Shown: positions 27,667 through 36,374, counted from the first letter of the stretch. The stretch is DNA of 45,695 bases from Vreelandella jeotgali Hwa (GCF_000334215.1 NZ_AMQY01000022.1:1-45695); one strand, 5' to 3'. Translations and numbers: made by a program. Notes: generated from the letters alone by a model not told the origin.

Positions 27667-28008
27667 TCAGCCCGCCGGCCAGCTGAATTCACGGCCGCCG
27701 AGCAGGTGCATGTGGATGTGGTAAACGGTCTGGCCGCCAGCCCGGTTGCAGTTCATCACCACGCGGTAGCCGTCTTCGGCAAAGCCGTTGTCCCGGGCCA
27801 GCTTTGCGGCCACGTACTGCAGGCGTCCCACGGTTTCCAGATCGCTGTCGTTGACATCGTTGAGCGTCGCGATGTGCTTTTTGGGGATAATCAGCACATG
27901 GGTGGGCGCCTGGGGGTTGATGTCATTGAACGCCAGCACATGCTCGTCTTCGTAAACGATATCGGCGGGCACTTCGCGCTGGACCATCCTGCAGAACAAA
28001 CATTCCAT
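27667..28008 (-). CDS. HIT family (HinT-like) nucleotide hydrolase
   Basis: A 113-residue protein with the histidine triad HIHMHLLGG near the C-terminus and the family opening CLFCRMVQREVPADIVYEDE. HinT enzymes hydrolyse nucleoside phosphoramidates and acyl-adenylates. ATG at 28008 with GGAGGG six bases upstream is chosen; the open frame continues upstream without family similarity. Two nearby cysteines (Cys3, Cys6) are common in this subgroup. It is separated from prkB by 149 bases. Confidence 0.93.
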   Translation of the reverse strand: MECLFCRMVQREVPADIVYEDEHVLAFNDINPQAPTHVLIIPKKHIATLNDVNDSDLETVGRLQYVAAKLARDNGFAEDGYRVVMNCNRAGGQTVYHIHMHLLGGREFSWPAG

Positions 28009-28157
28009 CACTATCCCTCCTTGCAATCCTCGAAGGCGCGATCGAGACCGCGCGTTAAACCTCGACGTTAGCGTTTTTGAGCGGCGCACGCCATCCGGCG
28101 CTCGCCCTGTCTCCGGCAACCTGCCCGGACATCACGCTGCCACGACTCCAGCTCGGC

Positions 28158-29030
28158 TTACCCAAAACGCCGTTCGGCCAGCAGCTGACGCAGCAGCGGC
28201 CCGAGAATCAGCTCAAGCGCCAGCGCCAGCCGCGCGCCGGGTACGACCAGCGTATGCGGCCGGGTCATGAACGAGTCCTGTATCATCGCCAGCAGCCAGG
28301 GAAAATCGACCCGGGAATGCTCGCGAAAGCGAATCACCACGAAGGATTCACCGTCGGTGGGGACGTCCTGAACTTCAAACGGGTTGGAGGTATCCACCAC
28401 GGGCACGCGATGCAGGTTGATGTGCGTGCGGGAAAACTGCGGCTGAATACAGCGTACGTAGTCGCCCATGCGCCCGAGGATGGTATCGATCACCGCTTCC
28501 TGGGAGTAGCCGCGCATGCGGGTGTCGCGATCGATTTTCTGGATCCATTCCAGGTTCATCGCCGGCGCCACGCCAATCAGCAGATCCACGTGGCGGGCAA
28601 TGTCATGCTCCTCGCTCACCAGCCCGCCGTGCAGCCCTTCGTAGAACAGCAGATCGGTCCCCGCGGGCAGCGGCCGCCATTCGGTAAAGGTGCCCACCTG
28701 ATAGCCGGCTTCGATCTTCTGCTTGTCCTCGGCATGAATATAGTGACGATAATGGCCGCTCCCCTGGTCGCCATACTCGCTGAACAGCTCTTCCAGCTGC
28801 CCCATGAGGTTGGCTTCGACGGCAAAGTGGGAAAGCGTTTCGTAACGCTCCGGCTCGGCGCAGTACATACGATGCAGATCATCGCGGGTATAGCGATGGA
28901 AAGCATCGCCGTCGACCATGGCAGCGTGAACGTCCTCACGCTGGAAGATGCGCTCAAAGCTGCGCCGCATGGTGGTGGTGCCGGCGCCGGAAGAGCCGGT
29001 CACGGCAATAATCGGATACTCGCGTGACAT
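28158..29030 (-). CDS. prkB: Phosphoribulokinase PrkB
   Basis: A 290-residue P-loop kinase of the proteobacterial PrkB type (E. coli PrkB is 289 residues). The P-loop is GSSGAGTTT near residue 12, and DGDAFHRYTR, FYEGLHGG and the IQKIDRD segment match the ribulose-5-phosphate kinase fold. No RuBisCO or other Calvin cycle gene is in the window, so a carbon-fixation role is not supported. Its ATG overlaps the purD stop (TAATG), so it is probably made together with a purine enzyme, an unexpected partnership. Confidence 0.93.
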   Translation of the reverse strand: MSREYPIIAVTGSSGAGTTTMRRSFERIFQREDVHAAMVDGDAFHRYTRDDLHRMYCAEPERYETLSHFAVEANLMGQLEELFSEYGDQGSGHYRHYIHAEDKQKIEAGYQVGTFTEWRPLPAGTDLLFYEGLHGGLVSEEHDIARHVDLLIGVAPAMNLEWIQKIDRDTRMRGYSQEAVIDTILGRMGDYVRCIQPQFSRTHINLHRVPVVDTSNPFEVQDVPTDGESFVVIRFREHSRVDFPWLLAMIQDSFMTRPHTLVVPGARLALALELILGPLLRQLLAERRFG

Positions 29031-30349
29031 TAGCGTCCCTGAGCCCCGGCCGGTTCGGCCTCGGTGGATTCCCGCGCGATGGCGCGGTGGGCAATATCGC
29101 GACGATACGCCACGTCCTGCCAGTGAATGCTGTCCACACCCCGATAGGCGGCGGCGCTGGCGTCGCGCACGCTCTCGCCCAGAGCGGTAACGCAGAGTAC
29201 GCGCCCGCCGGCGGTGGTGACATTGCCGGCCGCGTCGAGCGCGGTGCCGGCGTGAAAGACCTTGCTGCCGCCCTGGTCGGCGGCGTCGATGCCGGTAATT
29301 GCGTGGCCTTTTTCATAGCTGCCGGGATAGCCGCCGGCGGCCAGCACTACGCCGACCGCCGCACGGCTGTCCCAGCGGCATTCGCGGCCGGCCAGCTCGC
29401 CCCGGGCACCGGCCAGGCAGAGGTCGGCCAGGTCCGATTCCAAGCGCAGCATGATCGGCTGGGTTTCGGGATCGCCAAAGCGACAGTTGAATTCGATCAC
29501 CCGCGGGTTGCCCTCGCGGTCGATCATCAGGCCGGCGTACAGGAAGCCGCTGTAGGGTCGACCATCGGCGGCCATGCCCCGCACGGTGGGGATAATCACC
29601 TGCTGCATGATGCGCGCATCCACGTCGGGCGTGACCACCGGCGCCGGAGAGTACGCGCCCATGCCGCCGGTGTTGGGCCCGGTATCGCCGTCGAAGGCGC
29701 GCTTGTGGTCCTGGCTGGTGGCCATGGGCACCACGTTGTCGCCATCGACCATGACGATAAAGCTGGCTTCTTCGCCCTGCAGAAATTCCTCGATCACTAC
29801 CCGGGCGCCGGCTCCGCCAAAGGCGTCGTCCTCGAGCATATCGCGGATGGCCGCTTCGGCTTCGGCAATGCTTCCAGCCACAATCACGCCCTTGCCCGAC
29901 GCCAAGCCGTCGGCCTTGATCACAATCGGCGCCCCTTTGGCGTGCAGGTACTCCAGCGCCGGGGCGACCTCGGTAAAGGTTTGGTAGTCGGCGGAAGGAA
30001 TCGCGTGGCGGGCGAGAAAATCCTTGGCAAAGGACTTGGAACCTTCGAGTTCCGCGGCCGCCCGGTCGGGGCCAAAAATCGTCAGGCCAGCCGCCTGGAA
30101 GCGATCCACCACGCCCTCGACCAGCGGCGCCTCGGGGCCCACTACGGTAAGCGCTATCTGTTCCTGCTGCGCCAGCGTCACCAGGCCGTCGATATCCGTC
30201 GCAGCCACTTCCACATTGGCCAACCCCGGTTCGTTGGCCGTGCCCGCATTGCCGGGGGCGACAAGGACCTGCTCCACCTTTGCGGACTGCGCCAACTTCC
30301 ACGCCAGCGCGTGCTCGCGGCCACCGCCGCCGATCATTAAAACCTTCAT
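29030..30349 (-). CDS. purD: Phosphoribosylamine-glycine ligase
   Basis: A 439-residue ATP-grasp enzyme for step two of purine synthesis, joining phosphoribosylamine and glycine. It starts MKVLMIGGGGREHALAWKL and has VIKADGLASGKGV, GGMGAYSPAPV and IEFNCRFGDPETQ. Length matches the family. The usual partner purH is not upstream within the window; the gene before it on this strand is the distant retropepsin-like gene, so purD heads its own transcript. The stop overlaps the prkB start by one base. Confidence 0.97.
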   Translation of the reverse strand: MKVLMIGGGGREHALAWKLAQSAKVEQVLVAPGNAGTANEPGLANVEVAATDIDGLVTLAQQEQIALTVVGPEAPLVEGVVDRFQAAGLTIFGPDRAAAELEGSKSFAKDFLARHAIPSADYQTFTEVAPALEYLHAKGAPIVIKADGLASGKGVIVAGSIAEAEAAIRDMLEDDAFGGAGARVVIEEFLQGEEASFIVMVDGDNVVPMATSQDHKRAFDGDTGPNTGGMGAYSPAPVVTPDVDARIMQQVIIPTVRGMAADGRPYSGFLYAGLMIDREGNPRVIEFNCRFGDPETQPIMLRLESDLADLCLAGARGELAGRECRWDSRAAVGVVLAAGGYPGSYEKGHAITGIDAADQGGSKVFHAGTALDAAGNVTTAGGRVLCVTALGESVRDASAAAYRGVDSIHWQDVAYRRDIAHRAIARESTEAEPAGAQGR

Positions 30350-30491
30350 GCTGTTCCTTCCAACTCGAATGGGGTTGGCCGCTGCGGCATTCGCAGCGCG
30401 CGCTGCGTGGGGTATTATGCCACAGCCAGGCGCCCGGCCCGCATAGCCACGGCGGATTGGTCTCACCCTATCAGCCAGGTATCGGCCGCCC

Positions 30492-31205
30492 ATGAATCTG
30501 TTACTTCTCAGCCCCGACGATATCACTGCCGACGGCAGCGCCACGATCAATGATCCGCGCCGATTGCGCCACCTGCACGACGTCCACCGCGCCGCTCCGG
30601 GCCAGACGCTGACCGTGGGCATTGCCGGCGCCGGGATGGGCAGGGCCGAGCTGACCCGGCTCGACCATGACAGCGCGCATTTTCATCCTGGCGCCCTGAC
30701 CGAGGCGCCACCGCCGGCGCTGCCGGTGCACCTGGTGCTGGCGCTACCGCGCCCGCGCATGCTGGCGCGAACGCTGGAGCATGTCACTGCGCTGGGGGTC
30801 AAGGAGATCACACTGCTGCATACCCGCCGGGTGGAGAAAAGCTACTGGCAGTCGCCGGAACTGACCGCCGAGAAAATTCACGAGCACCTGGTATTGGGGC
30901 TCGAGCAGGCCCGGGACACAATCATGCCGCAGGTGACGCTACGCCGGGGCTTTCGCCCCTTTGTTGAAGATGTGCTGCCCGGCCTGCTGGCTCACCGGCA
31001 GGGGCTGGTCGCCCATCCGGGCATGGCCGAGGCCTGCCCGCGTGGTCTGACCCGGCCAACGCTGCTTGCGATAGGCCCCGAAGGCGGCTTTATCGACTGG
31101 GAAATCGAGCAGCTGCTCGCTGCGGGATGCCGGGGAATGCACCTGGGGCCGCGTATACTGCGGGTCGAAACCGCCGTGACCGCCCTGCTCTCGCGGCTTT
31201 TCTAG
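30492..31205 (+). CDS. rsmE: 16S rRNA (uracil1498-N3)-methyltransferase
   Basis: A 237-residue SPOUT methyltransferase. The N-terminal PUA-like domain begins MNLLLLSPDD, and the knot domain has LVLALPRPRMLARTLEHVTALGV, IGPEGGF and LGPRILRVETAV, the SAM-binding signatures. It modifies U1498 of 16S rRNA in the 30S subunit. The gene is divergent from purD (142 bases) and convergent with the protease gene. Confidence 0.96.
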   Translation: MNLLLLSPDDITADGSATINDPRRLRHLHDVHRAAPGQTLTVGIAGAGMGRAELTRLDHDSAHFHPGALTEAPPPALPVHLVLALPRPRMLARTLEHVTALGVKEITLLHTRRVEKSYWQSPELTAEKIHEHLVLGLEQARDTIMPQVTLRRGFRPFVEDVLPGLLAHRQGLVAHPGMAEACPRGLTRPTLLAIGPEGGFIDWEIEQLLAAGCRGMHLGPRILRVETAVTALLSRLF

Positions 31206-31225
31206 CCCGGACTCGCCAGCCGGGG

Positions 31226-31804
31226 TTATTCCGCGTCGTCTCCGGGCTCATGGGCAACGAAGTCGGCATCTTCGCCGCATTCGGCGTCGTGGGTAAACGT
31301 GCTGTCTACATTCAGATAGCCGAGATGGCGAATGGTGCGCCGTCCCAGTAGCGCCGGGTAAAGCATATCGCTACGGTCGCGCAGGCTGAACTGCTCTTCG
31401 TAAACGGTATCGCCGATGCACAGATTGAGCAGCACTACCGGCCGCTCATCCCGGCCACCCGCACCGCGCACGGCCAGGGTACGGAAAAGCGGACGTTCGA
31501 CTTCCCGGGTAACGGTTTCGCCGCTGTCTTCATCTTGCAGCTCGAAGCGAAAGCGCACCCAGTCCTCACCGTCCTGTTCAAAAGGCTCAATATCCCGGGC
31601 ATCCAGAGACGATGTTAACGCCCCGCTGTCGAGCTTGGCCTTGACCTTGATATCCCAGGGCTTGATGTCGGCCTTCTGTACCCAGCCAAAGGCTTCCGGC
31701 GAGTCGTCGGCTAACGCGACGCCGACGGTCAACAGGCAGCCGGTTATCAGACCGGCCACAACGCGCGTTGGTTGTAGAGTCCCGGGAAGTCGTGGAACGA
31801 TCAT
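31226..31804 (-). CDS. Retropepsin-like protease of the RimB/COG4067 family, exported form
   Basis: A 192-residue protein with an N-terminal hydrophobic segment ending VGVALA (about 17-33), so probably periplasmic. The core is the aspartic protease-like domain annotated as ATP-dependent zinc protease: KAKLDSGALTSSLDA with the active-site Asp in DSG, and a second half LYPALLGRRTIRHLGYLNVD. Cytosolic relatives trim RimK-added glutamates; the role of exported ones is unclear. Its ATG overlaps the stop of the lytic transglycosylase (ATGA), hinting at a shared cell-wall job. Confidence 0.82.
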   Translation of the reverse strand: MIVPRLPGTLQPTRVVAGLITGCLLTVGVALADDSPEAFGWVQKADIKPWDIKVKAKLDSGALTSSLDARDIEPFEQDGEDWVRFRFELQDEDSGETVTREVERPLFRTLAVRGAGGRDERPVVLLNLCIGDTVYEEQFSLRDRSDMLYPALLGRRTIRHLGYLNVDSTFTHDAECGEDADFVAHEPGDDAE

Positions 31805-33093
31805 GATGCGTCTCCCTGGCGATTCTCCAGCCGCTCAAGCAGCGCCTGGGTGGCAAAGCCGTCGGGCGTCAGCCCCTGACTGCGCTGAAACTGACGCAGC
31901 CCCTTGCGGGTGTTGGGCCCCATGATGCCGTCGGCCTGGCCCACGCCGTAGCCGGCCCGGCCGAGGAGCTGCTGGAGCCGAAACACGTCATCGCGGGACA
32001 GCGGCGCCTGCTCCCTGGGCCAGCTCTGGACAACCCCCTCGCGCCCGGCGATGGCGTCGCTCAGCTTGGCTACGGCCAGCGCATAGCTGGTGGCGTTGTT
32101 GTAGCGCAGGATGCTGCGGAAGTTGGGACCGGTCAAAAACGCCGGCCCTTCGGCGCCGGCAGGCACGATCACCTTGGCACCGGCAAAATCGGGGAGCTTT
32201 CCGTTGACCGCGCGAACGCCCCGCTCACGCCAGTCGGCCGTGCTGTTCTGCCCGGTCGCGGTATAGTCAAAATCGTCGGGAAGGCTTACCTCGGTGCCCC
32301 AGGGCTCGCCGGCCTGCCAGCCCGCCTCTGCCAGATAGTGGGCCGTGGAGGCCATGACGTCGGGAATGCTGCGCCAGATATCCCGCTGGCCATCACCGTC
32401 GCCGTCCACCGCATAGGCCAGAAAGCTGGAAGGGAGAAACTGGGTATGGCCCATGGCGCCGGCCCAGGAGCCCTGCATCCCGGCCGCTGAAATATCCCCG
32501 GCCTGGATAATTTTGAGCGCGGCCAGCAGTTCCTTGCGGGCAAAGTCGTCGCGGCGCCCGTCAAATCCCAGCGTGGCCAGCGCGTTCAGGGTGGAATAGT
32601 CGCCGAAGTGGCTGCCGTAATGACTCTCGATGCCCCAGATAGCGACGATGACCTCGGCCGGCACGCCGTAGCGCTGCTGCATTTGCCGGGCGGTATCGCG
32701 TTGGGCCTCGAGCTTTTCGCGGCCGGCGTTGATCCGGGTACTCGACACGGCGGTATCCAGATACTCCCAGATCGGGCGTACGAACTCCGGCTGGGAGCGG
32801 TCGTGCTCGATGATGTCGGCCCGATAGCTGACGTTACCCAGCACCCGGTCCAGGGTCCGCTGGCGAATGCCCTGCTGCGCTGCCTCGTAGCGAAAGTCGG
32901 CCAGCCAGGCGTTGAAGCCGGCCCTGCGCTGATCCGCTTCGGAGGACGCGGTAACCGACTCGGGGGCCTGGCTATCCACTTCGGTCATCAGCGAGGGGGC
33001 GGCGTGAACCGCGCCCGCCACCAACCCCAGCCCCAAAAGCGGTGCGGTAAAGCGGTGGATACGGGGTCGGCGTAAACGTAGGGGTAAAAACAC
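31801..33093 (-). CDS. MltB-type lytic murein transglycosylase with peptidoglycan-binding domain
   Basis: The roughly 430-residue protein has a signal peptide (FTAPLLGLGLVAGAVHA), an SLT_2/MltB catalytic domain and a C-terminal PG_binding_1 domain (LQQLLGRAGYGVGQADGIMGP). The catalytic glutamate is in WGIESHYGSHFGDYS, and AGAMGHTQFLPSSF and DGDGDGQRDIW are family markers. It cleaves glycan strands without water, forming anhydro-muropeptides. GTG at 33093 has GAGGAG upstream. There is no lipobox cysteine, so it is a soluble periplasmic form. It shares an mRNA with the protease that follows. Confidence 0.93.
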   Translation of the reverse strand: MFLPLRLRRPRIHRFTAPLLGLGLVAGAVHAAPSLMTEVDSQAPESVTASSEADQRRAGFNAWLADFRYEAAQQGIRQRTLDRVLGNVSYRADIIEHDRSQPEFVRPIWEYLDTAVSSTRINAGREKLEAQRDTARQMQQRYGVPAEVIVAIWGIESHYGSHFGDYSTLNALATLGFDGRRDDFARKELLAALKIIQAGDISAAGMQGSWAGAMGHTQFLPSSFLAYAVDGDGDGQRDIWRSIPDVMASTAHYLAEAGWQAGEPWGTEVSLPDDFDYTATGQNSTADWRERGVRAVNGKLPDFAGAKVIVPAGAEGPAFLTGPNFRSILRYNNATSYALAVAKLSDAIAGREGVVQSWPREQAPLSRDDVFRLQQLLGRAGYGVGQADGIMGPNTRKGLRQFQRSQGLTPDGFATQALLERLENRQGDAS

Positions 33094-33171
33094 GATGGCG
33101 CTCCTCAATGCTGACGAATCAGGCTGCTGATCATCCCCCACAAGGGCGAGCAACGCCACCCCCGATGTCGT

Positions 33172-34563
33172 TCAGTCGTACGGCTCGGCAAGAGGCCGGG
33201 CAAAATGTTCGGGGGCTTTTTGCCAGGGGCGGTGACGCTGATCGGCGGGCAGATCGACCAGCGCCGGGAGCCAGCGTGCCACGTAATGCCCTGCGGGATC
33301 GTAGCGGTCGGCCTGGCCGAGGACATTAAAGTAGCGATTGCGGCGCGGATCGCGGCCGGTGCCGCCCACATAGCGCCAGTTGCCCCAGTTGCTCGGCGCA
33401 TCGAAGTCAATCAGGCAGTGCTCGAACCAGGCAGCGCCCAGCCGCCAGTCCACCTTTAGATCCTTGACCAGGTAGCTGGCGACGTTCTGCCGGGCACGGT
33501 TGGATAAAAAGCCGGTGGACGACAGCTCGATCATGGCCGCATCGATAAAGGGGATGCCGGTGCGACCTGCCCGCCAGGCGTTGAAGGCATCGTTGAGCGG
33601 CGGCAGGGCTCGACGACCAAAGAGCCCGGCACCGTCCAGCTCGGCGGCATGATGGAAATAGTCGCGCCACAGCAGTTCAAAAGTGATCCAGTAGCTCGAC
33701 TCGCATTGCCCGTGGCTCGCTTCCCAGTCCTTGACGGCCTGATGGACCTGACGCGGGGACAGACAGCCGCGCGACAGCCAGGCGGAGAACCGGGTCGAAA
33801 AATCCGCGCCCGCCAGGCCGTTGCGGGTCTGTTTGTAATACGCCGGGCCGGCCTGTTCGCCAATGGCCTCGTGCGCCCAGAGATAATCCTGAAGCCGGGC
33901 ATGGCCGGCCGCTTCACCGCCGCCGTAGTCGAATTCGCCGCGCGGGTCGGCCTGCCAGTTGGCGCTTTCCCGGCACAGATGCTGCAGCGGCGGAAAGCCT
34001 CGCGAGGCATCGTCCGGCCAGGGCGGGAGTGTTACCGGCGCGGCCAGCGGTGCGGGAATCTCGTTGTCCTTTTCCACGCGACGGCGAAAGGCGGAAAAAC
34101 TGCCGGGCCACTCCTGCCAGGCAAACGGTAGCGAGCCGGCGTCGATGAGGGTGTTGTTATCGATAACATCGAGCTCTGTGCCCGCCGACAGCTGCGCGCG
34201 CAGGGCGTCAATGTCGGCGGCCTCGTCGGCACAGGGCGAATGGCTGACACGCACCCGACGCGGACGTAGCGCTTGGCACAGCGCCGCCATCTCATCGGCC
34301 GGCGAGCCGATTTTCACCAGCAAATCACTACCCAGGCGGAGTAACTGGCCGCGCAGCTCCATGACGCTTTGCCACAGAAAGCGGATACGCGCGGGTCCCA
34401 GCCGCATTCCCTCGTCGTCCGGATGCCAGGGGGCCAGCTTGCGTTCGTCCAGTACATACACCACCAGCATGGCTTCGGGCGGCGAGGCAAAATGCAGCAG
34501 CAGGTTATCCGCCACGCGCAGATCATCGTGGAGCCAGATGATATCGGTCAGGGGCTGGGTCAT
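33172..34563 (-). CDS. Cryptochrome DASH / photolyase-family flavoprotein
   Basis: A 463-residue FAD protein with an N-terminal antenna domain (DIIWLHDDLRVADN) and a C-terminal FAD-binding helical domain. The marks of the DASH group are FELLWRDYF, TGIPFIDAAMIELSSTGFLSNRARQNVASYLVKDL and SNWGNWRYVGGTGRDPRRNRYFN. DASH proteins repair cyclobutane dimers in single-stranded DNA and may signal. The ATG overlaps the stop of the small DUF2256 gene before it, so both come from one promoter. The usual Trp chain is plausible but not mapped. Confidence 0.94.
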   Translation of the reverse strand: MTQPLTDIIWLHDDLRVADNLLLHFASPPEAMLVVYVLDERKLAPWHPDDEGMRLGPARIRFLWQSVMELRGQLLRLGSDLLVKIGSPADEMAALCQALRPRRVRVSHSPCADEAADIDALRAQLSAGTELDVIDNNTLIDAGSLPFAWQEWPGSFSAFRRRVEKDNEIPAPLAAPVTLPPWPDDASRGFPPLQHLCRESANWQADPRGEFDYGGGEAAGHARLQDYLWAHEAIGEQAGPAYYKQTRNGLAGADFSTRFSAWLSRGCLSPRQVHQAVKDWEASHGQCESSYWITFELLWRDYFHHAAELDGAGLFGRRALPPLNDAFNAWRAGRTGIPFIDAAMIELSSTGFLSNRARQNVASYLVKDLKVDWRLGAAWFEHCLIDFDAPSNWGNWRYVGGTGRDPRRNRYFNVLGQADRYDPAGHYVARWLPALVDLPADQRHRPWQKAPEHFARPLAEPYD

Positions 34564-34724
34564 GGCGACATCTCCCGGTGTCGGCGTGCGGCGCGCGCCT
34601 GGCGGCGGCAGCGCTGGCTGCAGTAGCGCACCTCGTCCCAGCTACGCGCCCATTTCCGGCGCCAGCTGAACGGTCGCCGGCAACAGGCGCAGGTTTTGCT
34701 TGGCAGATCGGCTTTACGCTGCAT
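34560..34724 (-). CDS. DUF2256 small Cys-rich protein
   Basis: A 54-residue basic protein (MQRKADLPSKTCACCRRP ...) with CxxC at the front and CxxxC at the back (YCSQRCRR), and the family core RPFSWRRKWARSWDEVRYCS. The four cysteines probably bind zinc. DUF2256 genes are often next to photolyase/cryptochrome genes; the function is unknown. Its TGA overlaps the photolyase ATG (ATGA). A dyad at 34769-34783 lies 45 bases upstream. The high arginine content suggests nucleic-acid contact (inference). Confidence 0.88.
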   Translation of the reverse strand: MQRKADLPSKTCACCRRPFSWRRKWARSWDEVRYCSQRCRRQARAARRHREMSP

Positions 34725-34768
34725 GATTGGCTCGCCGCGTGAGTGTATCGCTACATCCTACACGCCGC

Positions 34769-34783
34769 GTACAACACTTGTAC
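34769..34783 (-). promoter_or_regulatory. Perfect dyad in the photolyase-unit promoter
   Basis: GTACAA-CAC-TTGTAC is a perfect 6-bp inverted repeat with a 3-base spacer, between the hemH terminator and the DUF2256 gene. On the minus strand its TTGTAC half could be a -35 element, with GATACA 19 bases downstream as -10. A 19-base spacer is typical of MerR-family promoters, and some light-responsive MerR proteins control photolyase genes. The regulator is not in the window. Confidence 0.45.
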
Positions 34784-34792
34784 ATCAGGGAG

Positions 34793-34817
34793 AAAAAACG
34801 CCGCAGGAAGCGGCGTT
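34793..34817 (-). terminator. Rho-independent terminator of hemH
   Basis: On the minus strand AACGCCGC-ttcct-GCGGCGTT followed by TTTT, starting 26 bases after the hemH stop. Perfect 8-bp stem. Confidence 0.92.
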
Positions 34818-34842
34818 GGCAAGGCACTGGAGCAAGGCGGCG

Positions 34843-35916
34843 TTAACGCAGCCAGCCGCCCAGCTCGTTGTTGGCAATGTCGACCAGGGCGTCGATGTGA
34901 TCGTCGCGGTCGTTGAGGCAGGGCACGTAGGTAAAGGTTTCGCCGCCGGCGTCCATAAAGCTGTCGCGAATTTCCTGCTCGATTTCTTCGAGGGTTTCCA
35001 CGCAGTCCGAGGCGAATGCCGGGGAAATCACCGCAATATGCTTGTGCCCCTGTTTGGCCAGTTCGGCGACGTGCTCCACCGTTGCCGGCCCCACCCATTT
35101 TTCCGGGCCAAACTTGGACTGGAAGGTGGTATCGATATCGCCCTTTTCCCAGCCCAGCTGCTCACGTAGCAGGCGCGTGGTTTTCTGGCAGTGGCAATGG
35201 TAGGGGTCACCGTCGAGGAGGTAACGCTCGGGAACGCCGTGGTAGCTGGCAACCAGTTTGGTAGGCGGCGTTTCCAGCGGCTGATAGACATCGGTCACCG
35301 ACGCCGCCAGCGCGCGCAGATAGCCGGGATGGTCAAAGTAGGCCGGCACCGTGCGGATCGACGGCTGCCATTTCATCTTCATCAGCGTACGAAAGGCCTG
35401 GTCATTGGCCGTGGCGGTGGTCGGCGAGCCGTACTGCGGGTAAAGCGGAAAGAACACGATGCGCTCGCAGCCCTTTTCCGCCATGCGGTTGAGCACGCTT
35501 TCCGTGGACGGATTGCCATAGCGCATGCAGAAGTCCACTTCCACGTTGTCGCCGTACAGATCCTTCATACGCTCGGAGAAGCGGTCGCGCTGCGCGCGGG
35601 TAATGGTCAGCAGCGGACTTTCATCGCGCTCGGTATTCCAGATGCTTTTGTAGGCCTGGCCGGACAGGAACGGCCGCCGGGTGAGAATAATCAGCTGTAG
35701 AATCGGCTGCCACTTCCAGCGGGCGTAATCCACCACGCGCTGGTCCGAAAGAAACTCTCCCAGATAGCGCCGCATGGACCAGTAGTCGGTATCATCCGGC
35801 GTGCCGAGGTTGGCGATCACCACGCCGACTTTCGCCGGGGCTATCGGCGGATGATCGGTATCGGCATGGGCCAGGCGTCCTTCGCCCGGCTGGTCTTTGG
35901 CGACGTTAGCGCTCAT
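34843..35916 (-). CDS. hemH: Ferrochelatase
   Basis: A 357-residue enzyme that inserts Fe(II) into protoporphyrin IX. Family markers are VVIANLGTPDDTDYWSMRRYLGEFLSD, FFPLYPQYGSPTTAT, the catalytic His in VASYHGVPERYL, and the metal-side acidic segment SDCVETLEEIEQE. A DPYHCHCQKT segment with two cysteines (Cys-His-Cys) could be part of an iron-sulfur site seen in some ferrochelatases, but other ligands are not identified. An extra 25 hydrophilic residues precede the core. It is a single-gene unit. Confidence 0.97.
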   Translation of the reverse strand: MSANVAKDQPGEGRLAHADTDHPPIAPAKVGVVIANLGTPDDTDYWSMRRYLGEFLSDQRVVDYARWKWQPILQLIILTRRPFLSGQAYKSIWNTERDESPLLTITRAQRDRFSERMKDLYGDNVEVDFCMRYGNPSTESVLNRMAEKGCERIVFFPLYPQYGSPTTATANDQAFRTLMKMKWQPSIRTVPAYFDHPGYLRALAASVTDVYQPLETPPTKLVASYHGVPERYLLDGDPYHCHCQKTTRLLREQLGWEKGDIDTTFQSKFGPEKWVGPATVEHVAELAKQGHKHIAVISPAFASDCVETLEEIEQEIRDSFMDAGGETFTYVPCLNDRDDHIDALVDIANNELGGWLR

Positions 35917-35981
35917 GGAATCTCCATAACAGGTGTTGTCATGGACACGATGATAGCACTTTTGGTCGGCCGGGCAGAAAA

Positions 35982-35987
35982 ATTATA
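35982..35987 (-). promoter_or_regulatory. Candidate hemH promoter (-10 box)
   Basis: TATAAT on the minus strand, about 65 bases before the hemH ATG, in an AT-rich spot. A -35 is unclear; TTATAC lies 15 bases upstream. A second TATAAT is present on the plus strand at 36003-36008 with no gene to serve. Confidence 0.4.
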
Positions 35988-36026
35988 CGCTTTCGCTACC
36001 CTGTATAATCACAGAACAACGTGAAG

Positions 36027-36320
36027 CTAGCGATATTCCGACGGATCAATGGCCTTGCCCAGCGAGTTGCGATCGACCCACCGGCCCGCGCGGGTTTCCT
36101 TGTAGCGCAGCACGACCCGGTCACCGACGGCCACAGGGAGCTCGGTGTCCTCGGTCTGGTAGCTGTACGCCTCGCCATCGACCGTCAGCGCGTAGCGATA
36201 GAGGTCGGGCATCCCCAGCCATTCCTTGAACGGCCCTTCACGCTCTACAGCCTGAAGCTCGCCCCGAGCCTCGAATTTGGGCGTTCGCGTGCGTTTTCCG
36301 CGACTGAAACCACCTGCCAT
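36027..36320 (-). CDS. Small protein of unknown function (97 residues)
   Basis: No family is recognised. It starts with a basic, glycine-rich tail (MAGGFSRGKRTRTPKFEARG) followed by a compact region rich in beta-prone residues (LYRYALTVDGEAYSYQ, LPVAVGDRVVLRYKETRAGRWVD), which could be a small OB- or SH3-like barrel. The basic tail plus barrel suggests RNA or DNA contact, but this is inference. ATG at 36320 with AGGA upstream is chosen; the frame stays open upstream through repeats. It has its own promoter (36471-36498) and a leader holding a hairpin and tandem repeats. Confidence 0.72.
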   Translation of the reverse strand: MAGGFSRGKRTRTPKFEARGELQAVEREGPFKEWLGMPDLYRYALTVDGEAYSYQTEDTELPVAVGDRVVLRYKETRAGRWVDRNSLGKAIDPSEYR

Positions 36321-36374
36321 CCTGTGTCCTCTTGCTGATGGGCATCCCATTACGGGATAGCCCGGCCTGGATCT

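Noticed and set aside
29024..30340. Open frame of 438 codons antisense to purD
   Set aside because: Shadow of purD with repetitive Gly/Ala/His composition.
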